Of a DNA stretch of 64,000 bases, positions 17,302-25,823 are shown in pieces. Position 1 is the stretch's first letter. Every line of letters starts with the position of its first letter. The notes beneath the pieces are model-generated. The model was not told the origin of the DNA and did not search any database. It saw nothing but the letters and a program-made list of their open reading frames with translations. Where the stretch lies: contig NZ_JACGXS010000006.1 in assembly GCF_014117215.1 (NCBI RefSeq), positions 62,001-126,000 on the forward strand, written 5' to 3'. The position numbers and the translations under genes are program-made. This stretch comes from Stenotrophomonas tumulicola. Its GTDB lineage: Bacteria > Pseudomonadota > Gammaproteobacteria > Xanthomonadales > Xanthomonadaceae.

Positions 17302-17310
17302 GGCGGGCTT
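17284..17310 (-). terminator. Minus-strand terminator-like hairpin overlapping the L36 promoter
   Basis: On the minus strand AAGCCCG (17304-17310) pairs with CGGGCTT (17288-17294) around a 9-nt loop and is followed by a run of Ts to 17284. It would stop antisense transcription coming from the L36 region before it enters the cmk promoter. Confidence 0.5.
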
Positions 17311-17391
17311 GAACGAGCGTCAACGCCGATTGTCTTTCGCATATCGCGGCCACGCTCCACTTGAACACTTACGTTTACGCCGAGGTATGCC

Positions 17392-17517
17392 ATGAAAGTC
17401 CTGTCCTCCCTGAAGTCGGCGAAGGCCCGTCACCGTGACTGCAAGGTCGTGCGTCGTCGTGGCAAGATCTTCGTCATCTGCAAGTCGAACCCGCGTTTCA
17501 AGGCGCGCCAGCGCTGA
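17392..17517 (+). CDS. rpmJ: 50S ribosomal protein L36, zinc-free type
   Basis: The 41-residue protein starts [20 protein letters not shown] and ends [10 protein letters not shown], which matches L36 of the YkgO type. It has only two Cys and lacks the Cys/His zinc ribbon of the other L36 form. L36 binds 23S rRNA in the large subunit. It has a GAGGT Shine-Dalgarno 6 bp upstream, its own promoter and a strong terminator, so it is monocistronic. Whether a zinc-binding paralogue exists elsewhere cannot be seen here. Confidence 0.95.
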   Translation: MKVLSSLKSAKARHRDCKVVRRRGKIFVICKSNPRFKARQR

Positions 17518-17571
17518 GTTGGCCGGCCTTCGTGGCCGTCCACGGGTCCTTCGCGGGGCCGGTTTGATGCC

Positions 17572-17602
17572 GAAAGCCGCCTCAGGGCGGCTTTCTGCTT
17601 TA
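17572..17602 (+). terminator. Rho-independent terminator of the L36 gene
   Basis: GAAAGCCGCC and GGCGGCTTTC form a perfect 10-bp stem with loop TCAG, followed by the T-rich TGCTTTATT. It ends the L36 transcript 55 bp after the stop codon. Confidence 0.85.
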
Positions 17603-17647
17603 TTCATGCTGTAATCGCCGTTCTTGACCACTGGGGAGTTGCTCGAG

Positions 17648-17977
17648 ATGAAGCGTTACCTTTACACCATGGCCGTGATGGCCGCCCTTGCCGCCGCCGC
17701 ACCGGCGCTGGCCGATACGCTGCTGGTCGATCGCGCCGCCGGGAAGCCGGCCGGGGCACTGCCGGTGCGTGGACAGAGCATGCAGCAGGTACAGGACCGG
17801 TTCGGCGCACCGTCGGAGCAACTGGATCCGCGCGGCGGGCAGAAGCGCCAATGGCCAACCATCAACCGCTGGGTCTACCCGCAGTTCACCGTCTACTTCG
17901 AGAAGCAGAAGGTGATCGACGTGGTGGCCAACAAGGCGGCCCCGAACGAGATCGGCCCCCGGCCGGCCATCCGTTGA
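17648..17977 (+). CDS. Small secreted protein, possible BamE/SmpA-like fold
   Basis: This protein of 109 residues has a clear signal peptide (MKRYLYTMAVMAALAAAAPA, predicted cut after ALA at residue 22). The mature part holds GQSMQQVQDRFGAP, which resembles the helix pattern of BamE/SmpA-type domains, then an aromatic segment (RWVYPQFTVYFEKQKVIDVV). The function is not known to me. Its product is probably periplasmic. It lies 42 bp before agmatine deiminase on the same strand and could be co-transcribed with it. Confidence 0.75.
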   Translation: MKRYLYTMAVMAALAAAAPALADTLLVDRAAGKPAGALPVRGQSMQQVQDRFGAPSEQLDPRGGQKRQWPTINRWVYPQFTVYFEKQKVIDVVANKAAPNEIGPRPAIR

Positions 17978-18019
17978 CGACCCCACGCCCGCACCCATGC
18001 GGGCATCCGTAGCGAGCCC

Positions 18020-19060
18020 ATGAACCAGAACCTTCGTTTTCCCGCCGAATGGGAAGCCCAGAGCGGCATCCTGATTGCCTGGCCGACCGCCGACACCGAC
18101 TGGGCCGACCGCCTGGGCCAGGTGGAAGAAACGTACATCGCGCTGGTCACGGCGATCACCCGCTTCCAGCCGGTGATGATCTGCGTGGCCGACGATGACG
18201 TGGAAACGTATGCCGAGATGCGCCTGCGCTCCAACCGCATCGACATGGACCGCGTCCACTTCGTGACCGCGCAGTACGACGACACCTGGCTGCGCGATTC
18301 CGGCCCGATTTCGCTCAAGCGCGCCAACGGCGGCTTCCACCTGCTCGATTTCCGCTTCACCGGCTGGGGCGGCAAGTTCGACGCCAGCCTGGATGACCAG
18401 CTGGTTGGCGTGCTGCACGAGGCCGGCGTGTTCGCCAACGCCGAACGGCAGAGCATTCCGTTCGCGCTGGAAGGTGGCGGCATCGAGACCGACGGTGCAG
18501 GCACCCTGCTGACCACGTGGAAGTGCCTGCACGAACGTCACCCGGACCGCGACCGCGCCTCGCTCAGTTCCGACATGGCCGGCTGGCTGCAGCAGGACCG
18601 GGTACTGTGGCTCGACCATGGTTACCTGGAAGGCGATGACACCGATGCGCACATCGACACGCTGGCGCGTTTCGCGTCGGCGGACAGCATCGTCTACCAG
18701 GCCTGCGATGACGTTTCCGATTCCCACCATGCCGAACTGCAGGCGATGGGCGATGAACTGGCCGCACTGCGTACGGCCGATGGCCAACCGTATCGCCTGT
18801 TCCCGCTGCCGTGGCCGCAGCCGGTGATCGACGAGGGCCGTCGCCTGGCGGCATCGTATGCGAACTTCCTGATCATCAACGGGGCGGTGCTGATGCCGGC
18901 CTACGGGGACGATGCCGACGATGCGGCGCGTGACGTGCTGGCCGCGGCGTTCCCGGACCGCGAGATCGTGCAGGTTCCGTGCCGGGCGCTGATCTGGCAG
19001 AACGGGAGCCTGCATTGCATCACGATGCAGTTGCCGGCGGGGTTGCTGGCGAACGGCTGA
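18020..19060 (+). CDS. aguA: Agmatine deiminase
   Basis: This 346-residue enzyme hydrolyses agmatine to N-carbamoylputrescine and ammonia. It belongs to the peptidyl-arginine deiminase-like guanidino-modifying family: WLRDSGPISL, GGGIETDG, WLDHGYLEGDDTDAHIDTLA (described by its H and D residues) and the catalytic Cys in GSLHCITMQ near the C-terminus. The product is the substrate of the amidase encoded at 19604-20491, and together they make putrescine from agmatine. In many genomes the two genes touch; here 543 bp of repeats separate them. Confidence 0.94.
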   Translation: MNQNLRFPAEWEAQSGILIAWPTADTDWADRLGQVEETYIALVTAITRFQPVMICVADDDVETYAEMRLRSNRIDMDRVHFVTAQYDDTWLRDSGPISLKRANGGFHLLDFRFTGWGGKFDASLDDQLVGVLHEAGVFANAERQSIPFALEGGGIETDGAGTLLTTWKCLHERHPDRDRASLSSDMAGWLQQDRVLWLDHGYLEGDDTDAHIDTLARFASADSIVYQACDDVSDSHHAELQAMGDELAALRTADGQPYRLFPLPWPQPVIDEGRRLAASYANFLIINGAVLMPAYGDDADDAARDVLAAAFPDREIVQVPCRALIWQNGSLHCITMQLPAGLLANG

Positions 19061-19603
19061 GCCCCTCGTGGCTGGCGGCTGTGTGGCCTTGTGGCCCCTG
19101 ACCCAGGGGCTCCCTCCACCCGACACGTTGCGGGGATCTGGGGGATCTGTAGCGCCGAGCCATGCTCGGCGGCTCTTCGCTGGGGCGACCGGATACATTC
19201 CGCCGGGCATGGCCCGGCGCTACCCGCTGCCGCATTGCGCGTGTCCCGCCAACCTACCCCGCCCCACCACCCGGCCCCCTGACAGGTTCCGGGGGCCGCC
19301 GGCCACGTAAGAAAAATTGGTAGAGCGGGGCCATGCCCCGCTGCCGTTCGCGCGATGCCGAAAACAAGAGCAGCGGGGGCATGGCCCTGCTCTACCCATC
19401 TCCCATTCCGCCGGGCATGGCCCGGCGCTACCCGCTGCCGCATTGCGCGTGTCCCGCCCCACCAACCCCCGCCCTGCAGCTTCGGCTTTACGCTTCGGTT
19501 TCTGCCGACCGCAGGCCGGCCAATCTCGCCATTCAGCCGCCGCCACGCCACGTTCCGGCATCCGCGTTAACATGCGTGTTTTCCCTTGCAGGACCGCATC
19601 CGG
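19061..19603. repeat. Repeat-rich intergenic region between aguA and aguB
   Basis: The region holds several SMAG-type palindromes (near 19149-19173, 19199-19223, 19320-19350 and 19408-19432). A 54-bp segment at 19197-19250 recurs exactly at 19405-19458, 208 bp away. The last 100 bp before aguB contain no clear repeat and may hold its promoter. I see no supported gene. Confidence 0.8.
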
Positions 19604-20491
19604 ATGAGCCCCCGCCAGCCCCTTACCGTCGCCCTGATCCAGGAGCGCAACCACGGTGATGCCGCCGCCAACCTCGCCGTGATCGAATCGCGCGTGGCTG
19701 AAGCCGCCGCGCAGGGCGCCAGGCTGGTGCTGTTGCAGGAACTGCATAACGGTGCGTACTTCTGCCAGCATGAAAACGTCGACGAGTTCGACCTGGCCGA
19801 GCCGATCCCCGGTCCCAGCACCGAGCGCATCGGTGCGCTGGCCAGGCAGCATGGTGTCGTGATCGTCGCCTCGCTGTTCGAGCGTCGTGCCGCCGGCCTG
19901 TACCACAACACCGCCGTGGTCTTCGAGAAAGACGGCACGCTGCTGGGCAAGTACCGCAAGATGCACATCCCGGATGATCCGGGCTTCTACGAGAAATTCT
20001 ATTTCACCCCGGGCGACCTGGGCTTCACCCCGATCGACACCTCGGTCGGCCGTCTCGGCGTGCTGGTCTGCTGGGACCAGTGGTACCCCGAAGCCGCCCG
20101 CCTGATGGCGCTGGCCGGCGCCGAGCTGCTGCTCTACCCCACCGCCATCGGCTGGGACCCCGACGACGCGCAGGACGAAAAGGACCGCCAGCGCGATGCA
20201 TGGGTGCTGAGCCACCGCGGCCATGCCGTGGCCAATGGCGTGCCGGTGCTGAGCTGCAACCGGGTGGGCCACGAGCCCTCGCCACTGGGTGCATCGGGCA
20301 TCCAGTTCTGGGGCAACAGCCACGTGCTGGGCCCGCAGGGCGAGTTCATCGCCGAAGCGGGCACCGATGAAACCGTACTGGTGTGCGAGGTCGACCTGCA
20401 GCGCAGCGAGCACGTGCGCCGCATCTGGCCATTCCTGCGCGATCGCCGCATCGACGCCTACGGCGACCTGCTCAAGCGTTACATCGACTGA
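19604..20491 (+). CDS. aguB: N-carbamoylputrescine amidase
   Basis: This is a 295-residue carbon-nitrogen hydrolase (nitrilase superfamily). The catalytic triad is visible as Glu in LLQELHNGAYF, Lys in GKYRKMHIPDD and Cys in GVLVCWDQWYPE. HIPDDPGFYEKFYF is typical of N-carbamoylputrescine amidases, which release putrescine, CO2 and ammonia. ATG at 19604 gives MSPRQPLTVALIQ; an in-frame ATG 18 bp upstream is less likely. It completes the pathway begun by aguA. An acetyltransferase gene follows after 21 bp. Confidence 0.93.
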   Translation: MSPRQPLTVALIQERNHGDAAANLAVIESRVAEAAAQGARLVLLQELHNGAYFCQHENVDEFDLAEPIPGPSTERIGALARQHGVVIVASLFERRAAGLYHNTAVVFEKDGTLLGKYRKMHIPDDPGFYEKFYFTPGDLGFTPIDTSVGRLGVLVCWDQWYPEAARLMALAGAELLLYPTAIGWDPDDAQDEKDRQRDAWVLSHRGHAVANGVPVLSCNRVGHEPSPLGASGIQFWGNSHVLGPQGEFIAEAGTDETVLVCEVDLQRSEHVRRIWPFLRDRRIDAYGDLLKRYID

Positions 20492-20512
20492 CTTCCTGCC
20501 GGAACCGCACCC

Positions 20513-21043
20513 ATGGGCATGCTTATCCGTGATGTCGGCGATGCCGACATCGCCGCGATCACCGCGATCTACGCGGTGGAAGTGACCGATTTCGTCAACA
20601 CCTACGAATACGACATCCCGGACGCAGCTGAAATGTCGCGACGGATGCAGGACATCGTCTCCCGCGGCTTTCCGTACATCGTCGCCGAGATCGAGGGCGA
20701 GGTGGCCGGCTATGCCTATGCCAACACCTACCGCACCCGCGTGGCCTACCAGTGGACCGTGGAGAATTCGGTCTACGTGGATGCGCGCTTCCAGGGCCGC
20801 GGCGTCGGCACCACGCTGCTGCAGGCGCTGATCGATGCCTGCACCGAACGCGGCTACCGGCAGATGGTGGCCGTCATCGGCGAACCGACCAATACCGCTT
20901 CGATCAAGCTGCATGAGCGCTTCGGCTTCCATCTGGTCGGCGTGTTCCAGGGCCTCGGCCGCAAGCATGGCCGTTGGCTGGACACGGTGCAGATGCAGCG
21001 CGCACTGGGTGACGGCGTCGACAGCGCCCCTTCAAATGAGTGA
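20513..21043 (+). CDS. GNAT N-acetyltransferase, phosphinothricin-acetyltransferase family
   Basis: This 176-residue protein shows the GNAT fold. VYVDARFQGRGVGTTLLQAL (about residues 83-102) is the acetyl-CoA-binding motif A, and the C-terminal IGEPTNTASIKLHERFGFH is motif B. The pattern ENSVYV and the length match the PAT/Bar subgroup. Many chromosomal members act on methionine sulfone or amino acids, so resistance to phosphinothricin should not be assumed. It overlaps or touches the next gene, which suggests one transcript with aguB. Confidence 0.85.
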   Translation: MGMLIRDVGDADIAAITAIYAVEVTDFVNTYEYDIPDAAEMSRRMQDIVSRGFPYIVAEIEGEVAGYAYANTYRTRVAYQWTVENSVYVDARFQGRGVGTTLLQALIDACTERGYRQMVAVIGEPTNTASIKLHERFGFHLVGVFQGLGRKHGRWLDTVQMQRALGDGVDSAPSNE

Positions 21044-21047
21044 GAGC

Positions 21048-22301
21048 ATGACTGAAACCACCCCTCCCCTTTCCGGCGACGACCTGTCCGGCGATGCACT
21101 GTTCGCCGGACAGCCTGTGCGCATCGTCGAACGCGATGGCGTGCGTTACACCTTGCTCGGCACGGCGCACGTTTCGCATGCCAGCGTGGAGGCCGTCGAA
21201 CGGGCGATCGACAGTGGTCGCTTCGACGCCGTCGCCGTGGAGCTGGATCCGCAGCGCCTGCAGGCACTGACCGAACCGGACACGCTGGCCAAGCTGGACC
21301 TGGTGGAGGTGATCCGCAAGGGCCGCGTAGCGCTGTTCGCCGCCAACCTGGCGTTGTCGGCCTACCAGCGCCGCCTGGCCGAACAGTTGGGGATCGAACC
21401 AGGCGCCGAGCTCAAGCGTGCAGTGACCCTGGCCCGTGAACGGGACCTGCCGGTCCACCTGATCGACCGCGAGGTGGGCCTGACCTTCAAGCGCGCGTCA
21501 CAGCAGTTGGGCTTCTTCGGCAAGATCAAGCTGATGACCGGCCTGGCAGCGGGCCTGTTCTCTTCCGATGAAGTCGGCAGCGACGAAATCGAGAAGTTGA
21601 AACAGGGCGACATGCTGGAATCGAGCTTCGGCGAGTTCGCCAAGGAAAGCCCCGCGCTGTACGACGCCATCATTGGCGAGCGCGACCGCTACATGGCCAC
21701 GCGGCTGCGTGAAGAACGTGCGCTGCAGGGCGTGGAGCCCGCCCAGCGCGAGGTGCTGGCGGTGGTCGGCGCCGGCCATCTGGCCGGCCTGGCAAGCTAC
21801 CTGGAAACGGACAACGAAGCGCCGGTACCGCTGCGTACGCAGCTGGAAGCGGTGGGCAGGAAGCGCAACATCCCGTGGTTCACCCTGGCCATCCTGGCCA
21901 TCGTGGCCACCGGCATCGGCGTGGGTTTCTACCGTGGCGGCCTGGGCGTGGGCACCGAACTGCTGGCGGTGTGGGCGATGTACACCGGCGGCCTGGCCGG
22001 GCTGGGCTGCCTGCTGGCAGGCAGCCATCCGCTGAGCATCCTCACCGCGATTGTGGTGGCCCCGTTCAAGCCGTTCCGCCTGAGCATTCCGACGGGCGCG
22101 TTCGCCGCGCTGGTGGAAGCACGCCTGCGCAAGCCGGCCTACGAGGACTTCCTCAAGCTGCGCGACGACGCGCAGACGCTGAAGGGCTGGTACCGCAACC
22201 GCGTCACCCGCGTGGTGCTGACCTTCATGCTGACCAACATCGGCAGCATGCTGGGTTTGTGGCTGACCGGGTTCCAGGTGTGGGGCAAGGTCGCCAGCTG
22301 A
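21048..22301 (+). CDS. TraB/GumN-family membrane protein
   Basis: The protein has 417 residues. The N-terminal domain carries the family motifs LLGTAHVSHASVEAVERAI and a second GxxH-like site VVGAGHLAGL, which resemble metalloprotease-like Tiki/TraB proteins. The C-terminal third has about four membrane helices (AILAIVATGIGVGFY, AVWAMYTGGLAGLGCLLAG and later). TraB/PrgY proteins are known in enterococcal pheromone shutdown; the role in proteobacteria is unknown. ATG at 21048 was chosen; another in-frame ATG at 21036 lies inside the preceding gene. Confidence 0.82.
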   Translation: MTETTPPLSGDDLSGDALFAGQPVRIVERDGVRYTLLGTAHVSHASVEAVERAIDSGRFDAVAVELDPQRLQALTEPDTLAKLDLVEVIRKGRVALFAANLALSAYQRRLAEQLGIEPGAELKRAVTLARERDLPVHLIDREVGLTFKRASQQLGFFGKIKLMTGLAAGLFSSDEVGSDEIEKLKQGDMLESSFGEFAKESPALYDAIIGERDRYMATRLREERALQGVEPAQREVLAVVGAGHLAGLASYLETDNEAPVPLRTQLEAVGRKRNIPWFTLAILAIVATGIGVGFYRGGLGVGTELLAVWAMYTGGLAGLGCLLAGSHPLSILTAIVVAPFKPFRLSIPTGAFAALVEARLRKPAYEDFLKLRDDAQTLKGWYRNRVTRVVLTFMLTNIGSMLGLWLTGFQVWGKVAS

Positions 22302-22310
22302 CCCGCTAAG

Positions 22311-22740
22311 GTAGCGCCGACCCATGGTCAGCGAGCGCAGCGGGCCGTGGGCGGCAGGAATTCCGCCGAGCATGGCTCGGCGCTACCCGAGCGCGTGCCG
22401 GTTGGGTGGCGGTAGCGCCGACCCATGGTCGGCGAGCGCAGCGGGCCGTGGGCGGCAGGAATTCCGCCGAGCATGGCTCGGCGCTACCCGAGCACGTGCC
22501 GGTTGGGTGCTGGTAGCGCCGACCCATGGTCGGCGAGCGCAGCGGACCGTGGGCGGCAGGAATTCCGCCGAGCATGGCTCGGCGCTACCCGAGCACGTGC
22601 CGGTTGGGTGCTGGTAGCGCCGACCCATGGTCGGCGAGCGCAGCGGGACGTGGGCGGCACGAATTCCGCCAAGCATGGCTCGGCGCTACCCGAGCGCGTG
22701 CCGATTGGGTGGCGGTAGCGCCGACCCATGGTCGGCGAGC
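22311..22740. repeat. Tandem array of paired SMAG palindromes, 101-bp unit
   Basis: Four complete units begin at 22311, 22412, 22513 and 22614, exactly 101 bp apart, and a fifth is cut at 22740. Each unit has GTAGCGCCGACCCATGGTCGG, a spacer with GGCGGCAGGAATTCCGCC (missing one base in one copy's pattern, reading GGCGGCACGAATTCCGCC in the fourth) and an inverted copy ending CGGCGCTAC. Units differ by only a few bases. The array lies between the traB-like stop and the convergent RND permease stop, so it may serve as a bidirectional terminator. Confidence 0.9.
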
Positions 22741-22745
22741 CCTCC

Positions 22746-25700
22746 TCAAACCTCCACCACCGGGGCGTCCACGCCACGGCCACGGGCCTTGCGGATCAGT
22801 CGCGCCGCCGCGTCGCGGGCATCATCCAGCACCGCGTAGATGGTCGGCAGGAACAGCAGGCTGACCACGGTGGAGAACGCCAGCCCGCCGGCGATGGCGC
22901 GCGCCATCGGATAATACGGCGGGCCATCGCCGAACATCTGCGTGTCGGTCAGCGAGATCGGCACCATCGCCAGGATCGCCGTGCCCATGGTCATCATGAT
23001 CGGCCGCAGGCGCTCGCGCGAACCTTCCACCAACGCCTGCGTGCGTGCCATGCCACGCCGCCGCAGGTTGTTGATGTGTTCGATCATCACGATGCCGTTG
23101 TTCACCACCACGCCCATCAGCACCAGGATGCCGATGAAGGACATGATGCCGAACGACGTGCCGGTGATCCAGAACAGCCAGAACACGCCGAAGATGGAGA
23201 ACACCACGCCGCTCATGATCGCCGCCGGGAACAGCAGCGATTCGAACACCGCTGCCATCACCACGTAGATCATCAGCAGCGCGATCAGCAGGTTGAACAG
23301 CATCTGCTGCATCGCCTCGCCATCATCGCCGTAGTCGCCACCGTCGAAAGTGAAGCTGTAACCGGCCGGGAAGTTCATCGGCTTGAGCACTGCTTCGATC
23401 GCCTTGCGGCCGTCGGGCGCAGTCACCTTCTCGGCCAGGTTGGCCTTGATGGTGAGCGTGGTCTGCCGGTTGGTGCGCCCGATCTGCGTGGCCGAGGACG
23501 TGATGTCCACCGACACCAGGCTCAACAGCGGCACCGTGCGGCCATCGCCGGTGCGCACGCTGAAGCCATCCAGGTCTTCGGGCGTGCTCTGTTCGGCACC
23601 GGCGAAACGTACCCATACCGGGACTTCGTTGTCGCCGCGGCGGAACTCGCGCAGCGGTGCCCCGCGCAGCGCCAGGCCAACGAAACTGGCCACCTGTTCG
23701 GCGTTGAAGCCAAACGCCGCCGCACGCTCACGGTCGACCTTGATCGCCAGTTCGCTGCCCTTTTCGCCGTTGTCGATGCGCACATCGCGCAGTTCCCCGC
23801 GCTGTGCCAGCAACGGCAGCACTTCCTGGCCGATCTCCTGCAGCAGCGTGCTGGAGTCGCCGACCAGTTGCACCTGCACCCCCTGGCTGCCGCCGGAGTC
23901 GCCGCCCTGGTTGCCGACGAAGTAGTCCGCGCGCGCGGATTTCGGCAGGCCGTCGCGCAGCTTTTCCTGGATCGCCTTGATGCCCTTGGCATGGGCCGCA
24001 TCCAGCGTCACCACCGTGGAACTGCCTTCTTCCTCGCTGTACCAGGAATACACCTGGGTGATGTGTAGGCGTTCGCGGTTCGCATCCAGCCACGCTTCCA
24101 CGCGCTGCACCTCTTCGGACATCTGCCGGTAGGTATAGGCGCTCTTCCACATGTAGCCGATGTACACGTCCTGGCCGCCCTCGCCGCCGAACATGTCGAT
24201 CTTGGTCAGCTTCATCGGCACCAGGCTGATCAACACCACCATGCCGATGCCCAGCAGGCTCCAGCCACGATGGCGCAGGGACCAGTCCAGCAGCGCGGCG
24301 TAACGGCGCTGCAACCGCGCGATCACGCCGGCCTCGGAATGCACCAGCTTCGGCGTCTGCATGCGTGCGGACAACATCGGGATCAGGCTGACCGCCACCA
24401 GCCAGGAGGCCAGCAGGGACACCGAGATGGTGATGGCGATCTGCGCCATGAAGATGCTGATGTTGTTGGTTTCGCCGAACAGGTTCGGCACGAACACGAT
24501 GCAGTGGCACAAGGTGCCGGCGCTGAGCGCGATGGCCACGTTGCGGGTGCCGACGATCGAGGCCAGCCGTGGCTGGCCGGGCATGCGCTCGCGTTCCTGG
24601 TAGATGCTTTCCACCACCACCACCGCGTTGTCCACCAGCATGCCGACGGCCAGCAGCAGGCCCATCATGGTCAGGATGTTGAGGGTGACCCCGGCGAAAT
24701 ACATGAAACCCAGGGTGATGATGAAGCAGATAGGGATCGCCAGGGTGACCATCAGCGTCGACGGCCAGTGGCGCAGGAAGAAGAACAGCACGGTGACCGA
24801 CAGGATCAGCCCCACGCCGCCGGCCTCGGCCAGTTCAAGCAGCGAGGAGGTGACCGCCTTGCCCTGGTTGTCGATGACCTTGACCTGCACGTCGCGCATG
24901 TTCGGCTGTGCACGGATCGCCTCCACCTCGGCCAGTGCAGCGCGCGAGACATCGACCAGGTTGGCGCTGCGCTCCTTGAAGACGTCCAGGCCGATGGCCG
25001 GGTTGCCGTCCAGTCGCCGCCCGAAGTTCACCCGGGTCGGCTTCAGGCGCACCTCGGCGATGTCACCCAGGCGCAGCCCCCTGGCATTGATCACCAGGTC
25101 GCGCATCTCCTGCAGGTCGGTGATCTCGCCTACCGGCTGTATCCGCACACGCTGCCCATGGTCGTCGATCTGGCCGGCCGACAACGAGAAATTCAGCGTG
25201 CGCAGGCGGTCGCTCAGCTCGTTGATGCTCAGCCCATGTGCGTTGAGCCGGTTCGGATCGATGGCGATCTCCACCTCGTTGGGCGGTGCGCCGGAGATGT
25301 TGACCCGGGCCACGCCGGGAATGCGTTCGATGCGCCGCTTGAACTCGCGGTCCAGCATGTCATACGCGCCGGTGAGGTCGGTATCGCTGGCCAGGCGCAC
25401 CTTCAGCACGGGCTGGTCGCTGCTGGACCACTTGAACACGTTGTAGCGCTGCAGGTCGTCGGGCAGGTCGCTGCGGATGGCGTCGATGCGTTCGCGTGCG
25501 TCGGAAGCGGCGATGGCGATGTCGCGGTCCCAGTCGCTGAACTCGATGAAGATGCTCGCGCCTTCCGAGGTGGCCGACGAGCGCATGCGCTTGATCCCGG
25601 TCATCGTCGCCAGGCTTTCCTCGACCGGCCGGATCAGCGTGCGCTCCACCTCTTCCGGGGTGGAGCCGGTATACGGGACCTGCACGAACAGGAACGGCGC

Positions 25701-25823
25701 GGTGATGTCCGGCAGCGCCTCCAGCGGCAGCCGGAACGAGGCGATCAGGCCCACCACCACCAGCGAGATGAAGCACATGATGGTGGTGACCGGCCGCCGG
25801 ATGGAGAACTCGGCAATGCTCAT
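22746..25823 (-). CDS. RND efflux permease, second of the operon
   Basis: This 1025-residue inner-membrane protein belongs to the HAE1/AcrB family: MSIAEFSIRRPVTTIMCFIS at the N-terminus, about 12 membrane helices and two large periplasmic loops. Helix 4 carries the proton-relay signature GMLVDNAVVVVESI with adjacent Asp-Asn, where drug transporters of the AcrB type have DD, and a later helix has GVVVNNGIVMIEHI. It is the distal gene of a MFP-RND-RND operon and overlaps the preceding permease by 4 bp (ATGA). Two-permease systems (MdtBC, SmeJK) work as heteromultimers. Substrates cannot be predicted. Confidence 0.88.
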   Translation of the reverse strand: MSIAEFSIRRPVTTIMCFISLVVVGLIASFRLPLEALPDITAPFLFVQVPYTGSTPEEVERTLIRPVEESLATMTGIKRMRSSATSEGASIFIEFSDWDRDIAIAASDARERIDAIRSDLPDDLQRYNVFKWSSSDQPVLKVRLASDTDLTGAYDMLDREFKRRIERIPGVARVNISGAPPNEVEIAIDPNRLNAHGLSINELSDRLRTLNFSLSAGQIDDHGQRVRIQPVGEITDLQEMRDLVINARGLRLGDIAEVRLKPTRVNFGRRLDGNPAIGLDVFKERSANLVDVSRAALAEVEAIRAQPNMRDVQVKVIDNQGKAVTSSLLELAEAGGVGLILSVTVLFFFLRHWPSTLMVTLAIPICFIITLGFMYFAGVTLNILTMMGLLLAVGMLVDNAVVVVESIYQERERMPGQPRLASIVGTRNVAIALSAGTLCHCIVFVPNLFGETNNISIFMAQIAITISVSLLASWLVAVSLIPMLSARMQTPKLVHSEAGVIARLQRRYAALLDWSLRHRGWSLLGIGMVVLISLVPMKLTKIDMFGGEGGQDVYIGYMWKSAYTYRQMSEEVQRVEAWLDANRERLHITQVYSWYSEEEGSSTVVTLDAAHAKGIKAIQEKLRDGLPKSARADYFVGNQGGDSGGSQGVQVQLVGDSSTLLQEIGQEVLPLLAQRGELRDVRIDNGEKGSELAIKVDRERAAAFGFNAEQVASFVGLALRGAPLREFRRGDNEVPVWVRFAGAEQSTPEDLDGFSVRTGDGRTVPLLSLVSVDITSSATQIGRTNRQTTLTIKANLAEKVTAPDGRKAIEAVLKPMNFPAGYSFTFDGGDYGDDGEAMQQMLFNLLIALLMIYVVMAAVFESLLFPAAIMSGVVFSIFGVFWLFWITGTSFGIMSFIGILVLMGVVVNNGIVMIEHINNLRRRGMARTQALVEGSRERLRPIMMTMGTAILAMVPISLTDTQMFGDGPPYYPMARAIAGGLAFSTVVSLLFLPTIYAVLDDARDAAARLIRKARGRGVDAPVVEV

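Noticed and set aside
17600..19210. A 536-codon open frame antisense to aguA
   Set aside because: It is antisense to a gene with clear catalytic motifs and ends in SMAG sequence, so it is not real.
20513..21043. A phosphinothricin resistance gene
   Set aside because: The protein is in that family, but most chromosomal members acetylate other amines. No claim of herbicide resistance is justified.
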